A stretch of 64,000 nt of DNA, taken from contig CAIKHO010000074.1 of assembly GCA_903827245.1 (NCBI GenBank), positions 202,182 to 266,181 of the forward strand. The letters run 5' to 3'. The notes under the pieces were generated by a model that was not told the origin of the DNA, did no database searches, and saw only the letters and a program-made list of their open reading frames with translations. A program made the position numbers and the translations under genes. Position 1 is the first letter of the stretch. Each line of letters opens with the position of its first letter. The DNA comes from an uncultured Opitutia bacterium. GTDB taxonomy: Bacteria; Verrucomicrobiota; Verrucomicrobiia; Opitutales; Opitutaceae. Positions 43,628 through 51,105 of this stretch are shown here, piece by piece.

Positions 43628-43758
43628 TATCCTGTCTTGTTGCCATCCAATCTTTCGCTTGGCGCGCGGCATGGTTTGCGCGACAACCGGCGGCGCTGAA
43701 TCCGCCGACCGACACTCCCCCCGGACACCCCGCCGCGACGGCCGCCCCGCCCGCCGCG

Positions 43759-44394
43759 GTGCATGCCATCGGCGGCTGGCGCCGGGTGGCGCTCTGGCCG
43801 TTCGCCTGCTTGATGCGGTTGTGGGGACGGACGCTGCGGCTGGAACTGTCCGCGGACGACCGGCGCGCGATCACCCACCGCGACGAACCCGTGGCGATCG
43901 TGCTCTGGCACAATCGGCTCTTCCTCTCCGCCGAGATTTTCCGCCGCTTCCGGCAGGGCCGGCCGGCCTATGCGCTCGTCAGTGCCAGCCGCGACGGCGC
44001 CTGGCTGGACGCCTTTTTCTCCGCTGTCGGGATGCACACGGTACGCGGGTCGAGCAACAAGCTCGGCCGCGAGGCCGTGTCGGGACTGGTCGACGTGCTG
44101 CGGGCAGGCCACGATATCGGCATTACGCCCGACGGGCCGCGCGGCCCGTGCTATGACCTGAAGCCCGGCGGGCTCATCGTGGCCCGCCGCACGCATGTGC
44201 CGCTCCTGCTGATCGGCGGCGAGTTCGCCTCGGCCTGGCGGCTGAAGAGCTGGGACCGGTTTTACCTGCCCAAACCCTTTTCGCGGGTGCGCCTGCGCTG
44301 CGAATACGTGCCCAACAGCGAAATCGCCGGCGACCGCGATGATGCCATGGCCCGCCTGAAGGCGCGCCTGCTGGCGATCAACCGGGATGGGTAG
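43759..44394 (+). CDS. DUF374 lysophospholipid acyltransferase-like protein
   Basis: A 211-residue membrane-associated acyltransferase-like protein related to LpxL-type and KDO-dependent enzymes. The GTG at 43759 (VHAIGGWRRVALW) is my choice; the frame is open back to a TTG at 43591, but that part is a repeat arm. The catalytic His appears in VALWHNRLF, followed by YALVSASRDGAWLDAFF, RGSSNKLGREAVSGLVDVLRAGHDIGITPDGPRGP and LIVARRTHVPLLLIGGEF, matching DUF374 throughout. It probably acylates a lipid A or lysophospholipid precursor on the inner membrane. Confidence 0.82.
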   Translation: MHAIGGWRRVALWPFACLMRLWGRTLRLELSADDRRAITHRDEPVAIVLWHNRLFLSAEIFRRFRQGRPAYALVSASRDGAWLDAFFSAVGMHTVRGSSNKLGREAVSGLVDVLRAGHDIGITPDGPRGPCYDLKPGGLIVARRTHVPLLLIGGEFASAWRLKSWDRFYLPKPFSRVRLRCEYVPNSEIAGDRDDAMARLKARLLAINRDG

Positions 44395-44424
44395 GCGGGA
44401 GCGATCGAGTCGAGAGCATGCGCT

Positions 44425-44449
44425 GTAGGAGCGGCTTTACGCCGCGATG
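44425..44449 (+). repeat. Single GTAGGAGCGGC hairpin unit
   Basis: GTAGGAGCGGCTTTACGCCG then CGATG. An inverted copy with a worn foot lies at 44741-44765, on the other side of the MITE-like element at 44557-44689. Confidence 0.78.
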
Positions 44450-44556
44450 TCCTTTTATTTTTGGGTTTTAGTTAGGGCGAACCATCCCGGTGAGCCGCGG
44501 CTCGGCGGGGACACCTCGCCTACCCACAGACAGCCTGGCTGCGATATTTCATTTCC

Positions 44557-44689
44557 CTAAGCCGGAACGATGCAGTTAAACCGCAGCGATCAGTGTAGCA
44601 GCCGAGGTAACGAGGCTGGGTTTGCTTACTCACCTCAAACCAGCCTCCTCACGTCGGCTGCTACAGGCGACTGCACCGTCCCGGCTAAG
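44557..44689. repeat. MITE-like element with nested GTAG-hairpin pair
   Basis: Outer termini CTAAGCCGGAACGATGCAGT (left) and, on the minus strand, CTTAGCCGGGACGGTGCAGT (right) are a 20-bp imperfect inverted repeat. Inside lies the facing pair of GTAGCAGCCGAGG units (44595-44664). It is the best preserved of three such elements and is itself flanked by GTAGGAGCGGC units. Confidence 0.8.
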
Positions 44690-44740
44690 GGGCGTTGGCA
44701 TTACGCCACGATAAATGAGCCTGCCGTTGGGACCGAAGGA

Positions 44741-44765
44741 CATCGCGGCGTAAAGCCGCTCCTAT
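44741..44765 (-). repeat. Single GTAGGAGCGGC hairpin unit, worn foot
   Basis: On the minus strand ATAGGAGCGGCTTTACGCCG then CGATG. GTAG has become ATAG. It is followed by the 3' end of the next minus-strand gene at 44798. Confidence 0.68.
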
Positions 44766-44797
44766 CGTTTTAAAACCGCTTCCCGCCCTCCGGCCCG

Positions 44798-45160
44798 TCA
44801 AAAGATGGGCGTGAGCACGGCCTTGGTGCCGGGTGTGACCACGAAGTCGTCGCCCGCGCACCAGATCAGGTCGTTGATCAGAAATTTGCAGACGACCGGG
44901 CCGGCGGCGTCCGCGAGGGATGTCGCCCACAGCTCATCCGCCATGCAGGTCATCGCCAGGCCCTTTTCCCAGCTGAGACCGGGACCGACGCCACGGATGT
45001 AAAGCATGTTGCCAAAGCCCACGTTGACCTGGGCGGAGATCGTCGTGACGACCGCCTTGGGCGCCGACTTCTTGACGGCGGGAGCCGCCGTCTTCTTGCG
45101 CGGCTTGGCTGCTGTTTTCGCCGGGGCGGGCGTCTTGATGATCTTGGTCTTCTTTTTCAT
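44798..45160 (-). CDS. Histone-like-tailed protein with a carbohydrate-binding-like domain
   Basis: A 120-residue protein. The ATG at 45160 (MKKKTKIIKTPAPAKTAAK) begins a 36-residue Lys/Ala/Pro tail like bacterial histone H1-like proteins. The remaining 80 residues form a beta-sandwich-like domain, with VNVGFGNMLYIRGVGPGLSWEKGLAMTCM, then CKFLINDLIWCAGDDFVVTPGTKAVLTPIF. The LYIRG..GLSWEKG..M and KFLINDLIW pattern is that of starch-binding (CBM20/48-like) folds. DNA-binding by the tail and sugar or glycogen binding by the body are both inferences. No signal peptide. Confidence 0.68.
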   Translation of the reverse strand: MKKKTKIIKTPAPAKTAAKPRKKTAAPAVKKSAPKAVVTTISAQVNVGFGNMLYIRGVGPGLSWEKGLAMTCMADELWATSLADAAGPVVCKFLINDLIWCAGDDFVVTPGTKAVLTPIF

Positions 45161-45345
45161 GGCTGTGATGCCATTCTGCGAGTGCCGGGACGGCCGAAAT
45201 GTCCGTCCCATTCCCCGGGCAATCAATAGCATTCCGGGGGCCAAGCGCAATCCAAGGCAGGATTTTTCCCGACCGTAACTCCCCATCACGGCCAATGGTT
45301 TGCCGGTGGGTCACTTAGCCCGGTTCTGTGCGGCTGTCTGCGGGT

Positions 45346-45414
45346 GCAGCGGCGTTCCTGTCGGACACCCGGTTTGCGGTCGTGAAGCCGGGCGTCCGCC
45401 AGGAACGCCCCTAC
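45346..45414. repeat. GTAG-hairpin repeat pair, GCAGCGGCGTTCC variant
   Basis: GCAGCGGCGTTCCTGTCGGA then CACCC at the left, inverted GGCGTCCGCCAGGAACGCC then CCTAC at the right. The plan matches the GTAGGGGCG family but the stem sequence has changed on both sides together, so the pairing is kept. Confidence 0.72.
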
Positions 45415-45424
45415 GCCGATCCGG

Positions 45425-46606
45425 TCAGTCCGGCAGTTGCAGGAACTTCACTCCCACCGGCGAGCGGACCTCGAGGCTCTGGCCCGTGGGAGCCGGGATG
45501 CCGGTGGCCGGGTCGAGGGCAAAGACGACGATGTTGTGGGTGTCCTGGTTTGCCGTGATCAGCCACCGGCCCGAGGGATCCAGGCTGAACCCCCGCGGGG
45601 TGCGGCCCCCGCTGGCGACGTGCGCCACGGGCGTCAGCCTTCCCTCAGCGTCGATCGAAAAGACCGCGATGCTGTCGTGCCCGCGGTTCGACGCGTAAAG
45701 GAAGCGGCCTGACGGATGGACCAGCACCTCCGCCGCGGTGTTGTGGCCCTTGAAATCCGCGGGGAGTGTCGAAAGATTCTGCAGTTCCCGGAACGAACCG
45801 CGCGCCGCATCGTAGGCCAGCACGGTGACGGTGCTGTCGATTTCGTTGAGCGAATAGGCCGTGGCCCCGTTCGGGTGAAAGGTGAAATGCCGCGGGGCCG
45901 ACGCCGGCCGCAGGACGACCTGCGGCGGATCGGCGGGACGAAGTGAACCCGCCGTGGCGTCGAAGCGGTAGACCGACAATCGGTCGGTGCCGAACTCGGC
46001 CGCAACCGCCAGGCGGTTGTCGGGCGTTACATTGAACGAATGCGTGTGCGGCCCGGCTTGCCGCGGGTTCGGGCCGGAGCCGGTGTCCTGCACGACCGCC
46101 GAGGCCGGCCGCAACGTGCCATCGGGATTAAGCGGAAGCACCGCCGCGCTCCCGCTGCCAAAATTGGCCACCAGCAGATTCCGGCCGGTGCGGTCGAAGG
46201 CCAGATGACAGGGACCAGTACCGTGGCTGACGACCTGGTTCAGAAAGGTCAGCCGGCCGCTCGCCGGATCGACGGCAAAGGCGCTGACCGTACCGGTTGG
46301 CTCGCCCTGGAACCGGTAGATCTCGTTGACCGCATAGAGAAACCGGCCCGAGGCGGAAAACGCGACATAGGTTGGATTCACCGTCTCCGCCGCCAGTCCG
46401 AGCGGCGTCAGCTTGCCGCTGCCAGGATCAAAGCGAAACACCTGGATCCCCCGGCTCCGCTCGCCCGGCGGATTATGGTGCACCGGCACAAGCTGCTCCC
46501 AGTCGGTGTAGGTCCCCACGTAGACGAAGCAGGGGGACGGCGCGGCCAACAGGACGGCGGCGGGCATGAGAAACGCCAAGAATGCTGACATGGACGACCG
46601 TTTCAT
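45425..46606 (-). CDS. Secreted lactonase-like seven-bladed propeller
   Basis: A 393-residue member of the lactonase (6-phosphogluconolactonase/muconate-cyclase-like) family. The ATG at 46606 (MKRSSMSAFLAFLMPAAVLLAAP) gives a signal peptide, so the protein is periplasmic or secreted and is probably not the cytoplasmic pentose-phosphate enzyme. Blades show VYVGTYTDWEQL, YVAFSASGRFLYAVNE, GTGPCHLAFDRTGRNLLVANFGSGSAAVLPLN, GPNPRQAGPHTHSFNVTPDNRLAVAAEFGTD and EVLVHPSGRFLYASNRGHDSIAVF, all typical. Substrate unknown. Confidence 0.87.
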   Translation of the reverse strand: MKRSSMSAFLAFLMPAAVLLAAPSPCFVYVGTYTDWEQLVPVHHNPPGERSRGIQVFRFDPGSGKLTPLGLAAETVNPTYVAFSASGRFLYAVNEIYRFQGEPTGTVSAFAVDPASGRLTFLNQVVSHGTGPCHLAFDRTGRNLLVANFGSGSAAVLPLNPDGTLRPASAVVQDTGSGPNPRQAGPHTHSFNVTPDNRLAVAAEFGTDRLSVYRFDATAGSLRPADPPQVVLRPASAPRHFTFHPNGATAYSLNEIDSTVTVLAYDAARGSFRELQNLSTLPADFKGHNTAAEVLVHPSGRFLYASNRGHDSIAVFSIDAEGRLTPVAHVASGGRTPRGFSLDPSGRWLITANQDTHNIVVFALDPATGIPAPTGQSLEVRSPVGVKFLQLPD

Positions 46607-46783
46607 AGCTCGTTGGGGTTCGCCATTGATGACCGGGGACGAACGCCGGGCGAATCTAAATCGAAGCCTGCCCTCGTTCCGGGAGCGTGCCACCGAACGA
46701 CAATTTTCCTCCGTGCGAAGGCGCACACGGAAAATTGATGTTTACTTGCGCACCGCTCTTTCCCAATACCTCGCCTTCCCCAT

Positions 46784-46859
46784 GGGCCAGTAGCTCAGTT
46801 GATAGAGCGCGTCGTTCGCAACGACGAGGTCGTCGGTTTGATCCCGATCTGGTCCACCA
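46784..46859 (+). tRNA. tRNA-Ala (anticodon CGC)
   Basis: A complete 76-base cloverleaf including CCA. The acceptor is GGGCCAG/CTGGTCC and contains the G3-U70 pair that marks alanine tRNAs; the discriminator is A. The anticodon loop TTCGCAA gives CGC, reading GCG codons. The gene stands alone; a PIN/TRAM gene converges on it. Confidence 0.95.
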
Positions 46860-46887
46860 TCCTTCGCCCGGGCGGCGCCAGCCCGGC

Positions 46888-47895
46888 CTACTCCACCGCG
46901 CTGAGCATCCGGGCAAACACCATCTTGCCCCCCGCGCTCGGCAGGACGCTGATGATCTCCGCCGACACCCGCTTGCCCATGTGGCCGCGGCCGGCGTTCA
47001 CCACCACCATCGACCCGTCCTCGAGGAAGCCGACCGCCTGGCCCTCCTCCTTGCCGGCCTTGACCAAGTCGACTTCCAGCGTTTCGCCCAGGAGCAACTC
47101 GGGGCGCAGCGCCTTGGCCAGCTGGTTGAGGTTGAGCCACGGTACGCCGTGAAACTCGGCCAGCTTGGCCAGGTTGTAATCGGTCGTGAGCAGCTTGGCC
47201 CGCATCGATTGGGCCAGGAAGACCAGCTTGGCGTCCACATGCTGGCTGTTGGCCACCTCGCTGTCGGTGATGCGGATGTCGATGTTCTTGATCTTGCGCA
47301 GCTCGCCCAGGATCTCGAGCCCCCTGCGGCCGCGCGCCTGCTTGTGCGGGTCGCTCGAGTCGGCGACCGCGTGCAACTCATCCAGCACGAAACGCGGGAT
47401 GACCAGCGCCGCGCTCATGAAGCCGCTCTCGCACAGCCGGGCGATGCGGCCGTCGATCAGCACGCTCGTGTCGACCACGACCAAGGGCACGTCCACGTCG
47501 TGCGGCACGAAGCGAACATAGGGAATGACCAGGTTGAACTCGTCCTTGCCGCGCAGCGCGATCACCGTCGCGAGGTATGGGCAGATCATGAATAGCGCGA
47601 GCTGTGTAAGGTAGATCATCTGCGGATCGCCTTCCTGGAGCAGCGGGGACGAACCCACCATGTAGGAAATGAGCAGCCCCACCCCGATGCCGAAGGTCAG
47701 CGCGGACAGGCCGCGCAGGGAAAAACCCTTCAGCATCATGTCCACCAGCACCACCAGCACGCCGATGCAAAGGCCCACCGCGACCGCCCTTCCGCGATAC
47801 GGGTCCCATTGCTGGATGGCGTAGCATACCAGCCAGCCGGAAGCCGTGCAGAGCGCGATGAAGACCAGCCGGATCGGCAGAAGGGTTTTGTCCAT
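46888..47895 (-). CDS. YacL-like membrane PIN/TRAM domain protein
   Basis: A 335-residue protein with four N-terminal helices (about 1-115), a PIN nuclease domain (about 135-260) and a C-terminal TRAM domain (about 275-335). The PIN core has VVVDTSVLIDGRIARL (first acidic residue), the E in FVLDELHAVAD and the D in LLTTDYNLAKLAEFHGV, the expected metal-binding acidic set. TRAM: LLGETLEVDLVKAGKEEGQAVGFLEDGSMVVVNAGRGHMG. YacL-type proteins are thought to cut or bind RNA at the membrane. A 39-residue membrane peptide is encoded 17 bases upstream. Confidence 0.93.
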   Translation of the reverse strand: MDKTLLPIRLVFIALCTASGWLVCYAIQQWDPYRGRAVAVGLCIGVLVVLVDMMLKGFSLRGLSALTFGIGVGLLISYMVGSSPLLQEGDPQMIYLTQLALFMICPYLATVIALRGKDEFNLVIPYVRFVPHDVDVPLVVVDTSVLIDGRIARLCESGFMSAALVIPRFVLDELHAVADSSDPHKQARGRRGLEILGELRKIKNIDIRITDSEVANSQHVDAKLVFLAQSMRAKLLTTDYNLAKLAEFHGVPWLNLNQLAKALRPELLLGETLEVDLVKAGKEEGQAVGFLEDGSMVVVNAGRGHMGKRVSAEIISVLPSAGGKMVFARMLSAVE

Positions 47896-47912
47896 GAGGC
47901 GGCGCCAGGCAG

Positions 47913-48032
47913 TTAACGGGACCGGAGGATAAACAAGGCGAGTGGCAGAAAGACAAACACCGCGATCAGCACATACAGAAGTTTCTGGACCCGGAGGGCT
48001 TTTGTCTTTTCAGCGGCGGGATCGGGGTCCAT
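47913..48032 (-). CDS. Small membrane protein, 39 residues, ahead of the PIN/TRAM gene
   Basis: A minus-strand frame from ATG at 48032 encodes MDPDPAAEKTKALRVQKLLY, then a single hydrophobic helix (VLIAVFVFLPLALFILRSR). The acidic/basic N-terminal part, one helix and a positive C-terminal end give a bitopic topology. It ends 17 bases before the PIN/TRAM start, so the two are probably cotranscribed and could interact. Only 28 bases separate its start from that of the divergent EVE gene. Confidence 0.6.
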   Translation of the reverse strand: MDPDPAAEKTKALRVQKLLYVLIAVFVFLPLALFILRSR

Positions 48033-48060
48033 TCAGGGCAATCAACCAACCGCCCCCCAT

Positions 48061-48477
48061 ATGACAACGCAATACTGGCTGGTGAAATCGGAACCCGAGG
48101 CCTACGCGTGGGAAACCTTCGTGCAAGACGCCCGCACCGCCTGGACCGGCGTGCGCAACTACGCCGCCCGCATCCACCTCAAGGGCATGCGCCCCGGCGA
48201 CAAAGTCCTCTTCTACGCCAGCGGCGGGCCCAAGGCCGTGATCGGCACTGCCGAGGTCACCAAGCCGGCTTTCCCCGATGAAACCGCCGACGAACCGGGC
48301 TGGGTCGCCGTCGAGCTCAAGGCCGGCAAGGCCCTCGCCTGCCCCGTGACCCTCACCCAGATCAAGGCCGAGCCCGCCCTCGCCGGTGTCATGCTGATCC
48401 GCCAGGGCCGCCTCTCGGTCATGCCCCTCGCCAAGGCGGAATTCGAGCGGATCCTCAAGCTCGGGTCGGATAAGTAG
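48061..48477 (+). CDS. EVE domain protein
   Basis: A 138-residue single-domain EVE/PUA-like protein (thymocyte nuclear protein 1 type). Markers: YWLVKSEPEAYAWETF at the start, WTGVRNYAARIHLKGMRPGDKVLFYAS, AVIGTAEVTKPAFPDETA, WVAVELKAGKAL, VTLTQIKAEPALAGVMLIRQGRLSVMPL and a terminal FERIL. EVE domains bind modified bases in DNA or RNA and are often linked to defence or tRNA-modification systems, but no such partner is adjacent here. Full length for the family. Confidence 0.93.
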   Translation: MTTQYWLVKSEPEAYAWETFVQDARTAWTGVRNYAARIHLKGMRPGDKVLFYASGGPKAVIGTAEVTKPAFPDETADEPGWVAVELKAGKALACPVTLTQIKAEPALAGVMLIRQGRLSVMPLAKAEFERILKLGSDK

Positions 48478-48497
48478 TCGGAGGTCATTTCGATCCA

Positions 48498-48653
48498 GTT
48501 TCGCGCAGAGGCGCAAAGGCGCGGAGCGGGATCATGGCAGCAGGTTGAGCTCCTGGGAAATCGAGGATCGGAATTCCAGCCACCAGGCCCAATCCATCGT
48601 CGCCATCGTCATTTTCCGGTTTTCCTCTGCGCACTCGCGCCTCTGCATGAAAC
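48498..48653. repeat. TTTCGCGCAGAGGCGC inverted repeat
   Basis: TTTCGCGCAGAGGCGCAAAG then GCGCGGAG faces CCTCTGCGCACTCGCGCCTC then TGCATGAAA with about 90 bases between, which include GATCGGAATTCCAGC. No gene is supported in 48478-48717. Confidence 0.65.
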
Positions 48654-48717
48654 CCTGCCGCGTCCCACCGGACAAGCGGCTCGACAGTCCGCGCGCTTTT
48701 TGCGTCTTAGGCTCGCC

Positions 48718-49575
48718 GTGTCCCTCGCCCAACTCACGATCCTCGCCCCCGGCCTGCTCGGCGGGTCGGTCGCCCGCGCCGCCCGCACGCGCGGCGTGGC
48801 GTCGCGCATCGTGCTCTGGGCCCGGCGCCCCGAGGTGCGCCTGAAATTGCGCGAGCAGCCCTGGTGCGATGCGGTGGCCGACACCCCCGGCGAGGCCGTC
48901 CGTGGCGCCAGCCTCGTCGTCATCGCCGCCCCCGTCGACCGCATCGTCCCGCTCATCGGGCAGATCGCCCCCGACCTGCCGGACGACGCCGTCGTGACCG
49001 ACGTCGGCAGCGTGAAGGGCGAGATCGCCCGCCTCGGCCAGGCCGCACTCGGAACCCGCACGCATTTTGTCGGCGCCCATCCCATGGCCGGCTCCGAGAA
49101 GACCGGCTGGGAGCACGGCAGCGCGGGCCTCTTCGAGCGCCGGCCGTGCTTCGTCACCCCCCTCGATAAATCCGACCCGCGGGCGGTCGAGACCGTGGTG
49201 CGCTTCTGGAGCGATCTCGGCGCCGAGGTTGTGACCGTCGCGCCCGATGCCCACGATGAAATCGTCGCGCACATCAGCCATCTCCCGCAGGTGCTCGCGT
49301 CAACTCTCTGCGCCTTCCTGGCGACCAAGGACCCGGCATGGCGCAACCAGGCCGGCGGCGGCCTGCGCGACACCACCCGCATCGCCGCCAGCGATCCCCT
49401 GCTCTGGCGCACTATCCTCGAGCAGAACCGCGACGAGGTCCTGCGGGCCCTGCGCCACTACCAGGACGAGCTGCAGGCGTTCCACGCCGCGCTCTCCAAC
49501 CGCGATTACCTCGACGTCATCGCCCGCCTCGAGCGCGGCAAGGCCTACCGCGACCAGTTCCGACCGTCGCCGTGA
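48718..49575 (+). CDS. tyrA: Prephenate dehydrogenase
   Basis: A 285-residue enzyme making 4-hydroxyphenylpyruvate for tyrosine synthesis. The GTG at 48718 (VSLAQLTILAPGLLGGSVA) was chosen, as the six residues before it look like untranslated sequence. The cofactor loop reads LAPGLLGGS rather than LGxGLIGGS, so the first Gly is replaced by Ala and an adjacent Pro appears. Downstream blocks are intact: VVIAAPVDRIVPLI, VTDVGSVKGEI, FVGAHPMAGSEKTGWEHG and HDEIVAHISHLPQVLASTL with the catalytic His. No ACT or chorismate-mutase domain. First gene of tyrA-aroA-cmk-plsC. Confidence 0.92.
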   Translation: MSLAQLTILAPGLLGGSVARAARTRGVASRIVLWARRPEVRLKLREQPWCDAVADTPGEAVRGASLVVIAAPVDRIVPLIGQIAPDLPDDAVVTDVGSVKGEIARLGQAALGTRTHFVGAHPMAGSEKTGWEHGSAGLFERRPCFVTPLDKSDPRAVETVVRFWSDLGAEVVTVAPDAHDEIVAHISHLPQVLASTLCAFLATKDPAWRNQAGGGLRDTTRIAASDPLLWRTILEQNRDEVLRALRHYQDELQAFHAALSNRDYLDVIARLERGKAYRDQFRPSP

Positions 49576-49588
49576 AGTCGGTCCTGCT

Positions 49589-49620
49589 CCCCTCTAAAAA
49601 GAGGGGTGGCACGCAGTGCC
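49589..49620 (+). repeat. Two small hairpins after tyrA
   Basis: CCCCTCT/AGAGGGG with an AAA loop is followed by GGCAC/GTGCC with a GCA loop. The first could stall transcription, although no T-run follows. It resembles a short repeat seen, from memory, in related genomes. A GTGG-hairpin pair follows at 49635. Confidence 0.55.
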
Positions 49621-49634
49621 GGGGGGCCGGGCAG

Positions 49635-49726
49635 GTGGAATGCGTTGACCCCAACGCATTGTTTGGCTCCGTCCGTCATTGAGCGCGGGCTGTATGTTCA
49701 AGCGCGTTGAGGTCAACGCGCTCCAC
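49635..49726. repeat. GTGG-hairpin repeat pair (GTGGAATGCGTTGACCCC)
   Basis: GTGGAATGCGTTGACCCCAA then CGCATT, facing GCGCGTTGAGGTCAACGCG then CTCCAC. The left half has a compensating change on both stem sides (AATGCGTTG/CAACGCATT), so the hairpin is selected or copied as a fold. It lies between tyrA and aroA. Confidence 0.8.
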
Positions 49727-49809
49727 CCAACCAACCCACGCGCCGCCTTTCACAGGCATATGAAAAAACGCCTTGGCGAGCACGAGGCACTCGGTGACGC
49801 TGACGCTTC

Positions 49810-51105
49810 ATGCTGCCCGACCTTCTGCCGATCAAGCCCTTCACGCGTCCTGTGCGCGGCGCGGCGGTCCTGCCCGGGTCGAAGAGCCTGACCAACCGGG
49901 CGCTGCTGCTCGCGGCGCTGTGCGACCGGCCGGTGACGCTGACCGGCGCGCTCTTCAGCGAGGACACCCGCCTAATGGCTGAGGCCCTGCGCCACTTGGG
50001 GTTCACTGTCGAAGCGGACGAACGTGCGCTCACCCTGCGCGTCGCGGACCAGGCCAAGGCCTTCCTCGGCGGCGAAGCGGATCTCTTTGTCGGCTTGGCC
50101 GGCACCGCAGGGCGATTCCTGACCGCCCTCTGCGCCGCGGCCCAGCGAGGAGTCTACCGCCTCGACGGCGTGCCGCAGATGCGCAAACGGCCGATGCGCG
50201 GCCTGATCGACGCGCTGCGCCAGCTCGGCGCCGACATCCGCTGCATCGGCGAGGAGGGTTTCTTTCCGCTGGAAATTTACGCACACGGCCTGCGTGGCGG
50301 CGCGGTGAAGATCGACGCCAGCGAAAGCAGCCAGATGTTGTCCGCGCTCCTCATGGTGGCGCCGCTCGCGGGTGCACCCGTCGACGTGACCCTTGTGGGC
50401 GAGGCACGCCGGGCCTTCATTGAGATGACACGGCGCCTGATGGCCGAATTCGGCATGAACGTCGCTCCGCTCCACCCGGAGGTCCTCCGGTTCACGATTG
50501 CGCCCGGGCGTTACCATTCGGGTGGCTCCTATGCCATCGAACCCGATGCGACGGCTGCGAGTTACTTTCAGGCGCTGCCGCTCGCCGTGGGCGGCACGCT
50601 GCTGTTGCCGGGGCTACGTCCGCCGGACACCAGCCTGCAGGGCGACTCGGCCTTCGCCGAGGTTCTCCGCGTGCTGGGGGCCGTGCCGGCTGGAGCCATG
50701 AAGATGGATCTGAATTTCTACGAGATTTCCGACACGTTCCTCACCTTGGCTGCGATCGTTCCGCTCCAGCGGCTGACGGTGCGCGTCACCGGCATCGCGC
50801 ACACGCGCAAGCAGGAGACCGATCGCGTGGCCGGCATGGCGCGTGAGCTGAAAAAACTCGGCCAGCATGTCATCGAGGAGCAAGACGCTCTCACGATCAC
50901 GCCGCGGCCGCTCGTGCCCGGGCAGGTCATCGAGACCTACGGCGACCACCGCTTCGCCATGAGCTTCGGGATTCTCGGCTGCCACGACCTGCTGAAAAAC
51001 GGCCGGCCGTGGCTCACGATCAAGGATCCGGCGTGCTGTGCAAAAACCTTTCCCAACTTTTTTGAGTTGCTGGAGACGCTGCGCCAAAAATCGTTGGAGA
51101 CTTAA
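49810..51105 (+). CDS. aroA: 3-phosphoshikimate 1-carboxyvinyltransferase (EPSP synthase)
   Basis: A 431-residue enzyme that adds enolpyruvate to shikimate 3-phosphate. Motifs: AVLPGSKSLTNRALLLAALC, FVGLAGTAGRFLTALCA (variant of the GNAGT/RP loop), RPMRGLIDALRQLGADI, IDASESSQMLSALLM, YAIEPDATAASYF and TYGDHRFAMSFGILG. The G-A-G type glyphosate-site loop has Ala-Gly-Thr-Ala-Gly. Its stop TAA shares one base with the cmk start (TAATG), suggesting coupled translation. Confidence 0.95.
   Translation: MLPDLLPIKPFTRPVRGAAVLPGSKSLTNRALLLAALCDRPVTLTGALFSEDTRLMAEALRHLGFTVEADERALTLRVADQAKAFLGGEADLFVGLAGTAGRFLTALCAAAQRGVYRLDGVPQMRKRPMRGLIDALRQLGADIRCIGEEGFFPLEIYAHGLRGGAVKIDASESSQMLSALLMVAPLAGAPVDVTLVGEARRAFIEMTRRLMAEFGMNVAPLHPEVLRFTIAPGRYHSGGSYAIEPDATAASYFQALPLAVGGTLLLPGLRPPDTSLQGDSAFAEVLRVLGAVPAGAMKMDLNFYEISDTFLTLAAIVPLQRLTVRVTGIAHTRKQETDRVAGMARELKKLGQHVIEEQDALTITPRPLVPGQVIETYGDHRFAMSFGILGCHDLLKNGRPWLTIKDPACCAKTFPNFFELLETLRQKSLET

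Noticed and set aside
43591..43758. An extended N-terminus for the DUF374 acyltransferase
   Set aside because: The extra 56 codons are mostly a CGCAGAGGCGC repeat arm and low-complexity sequence; DUF374 proteins normally start near the chosen GTG.
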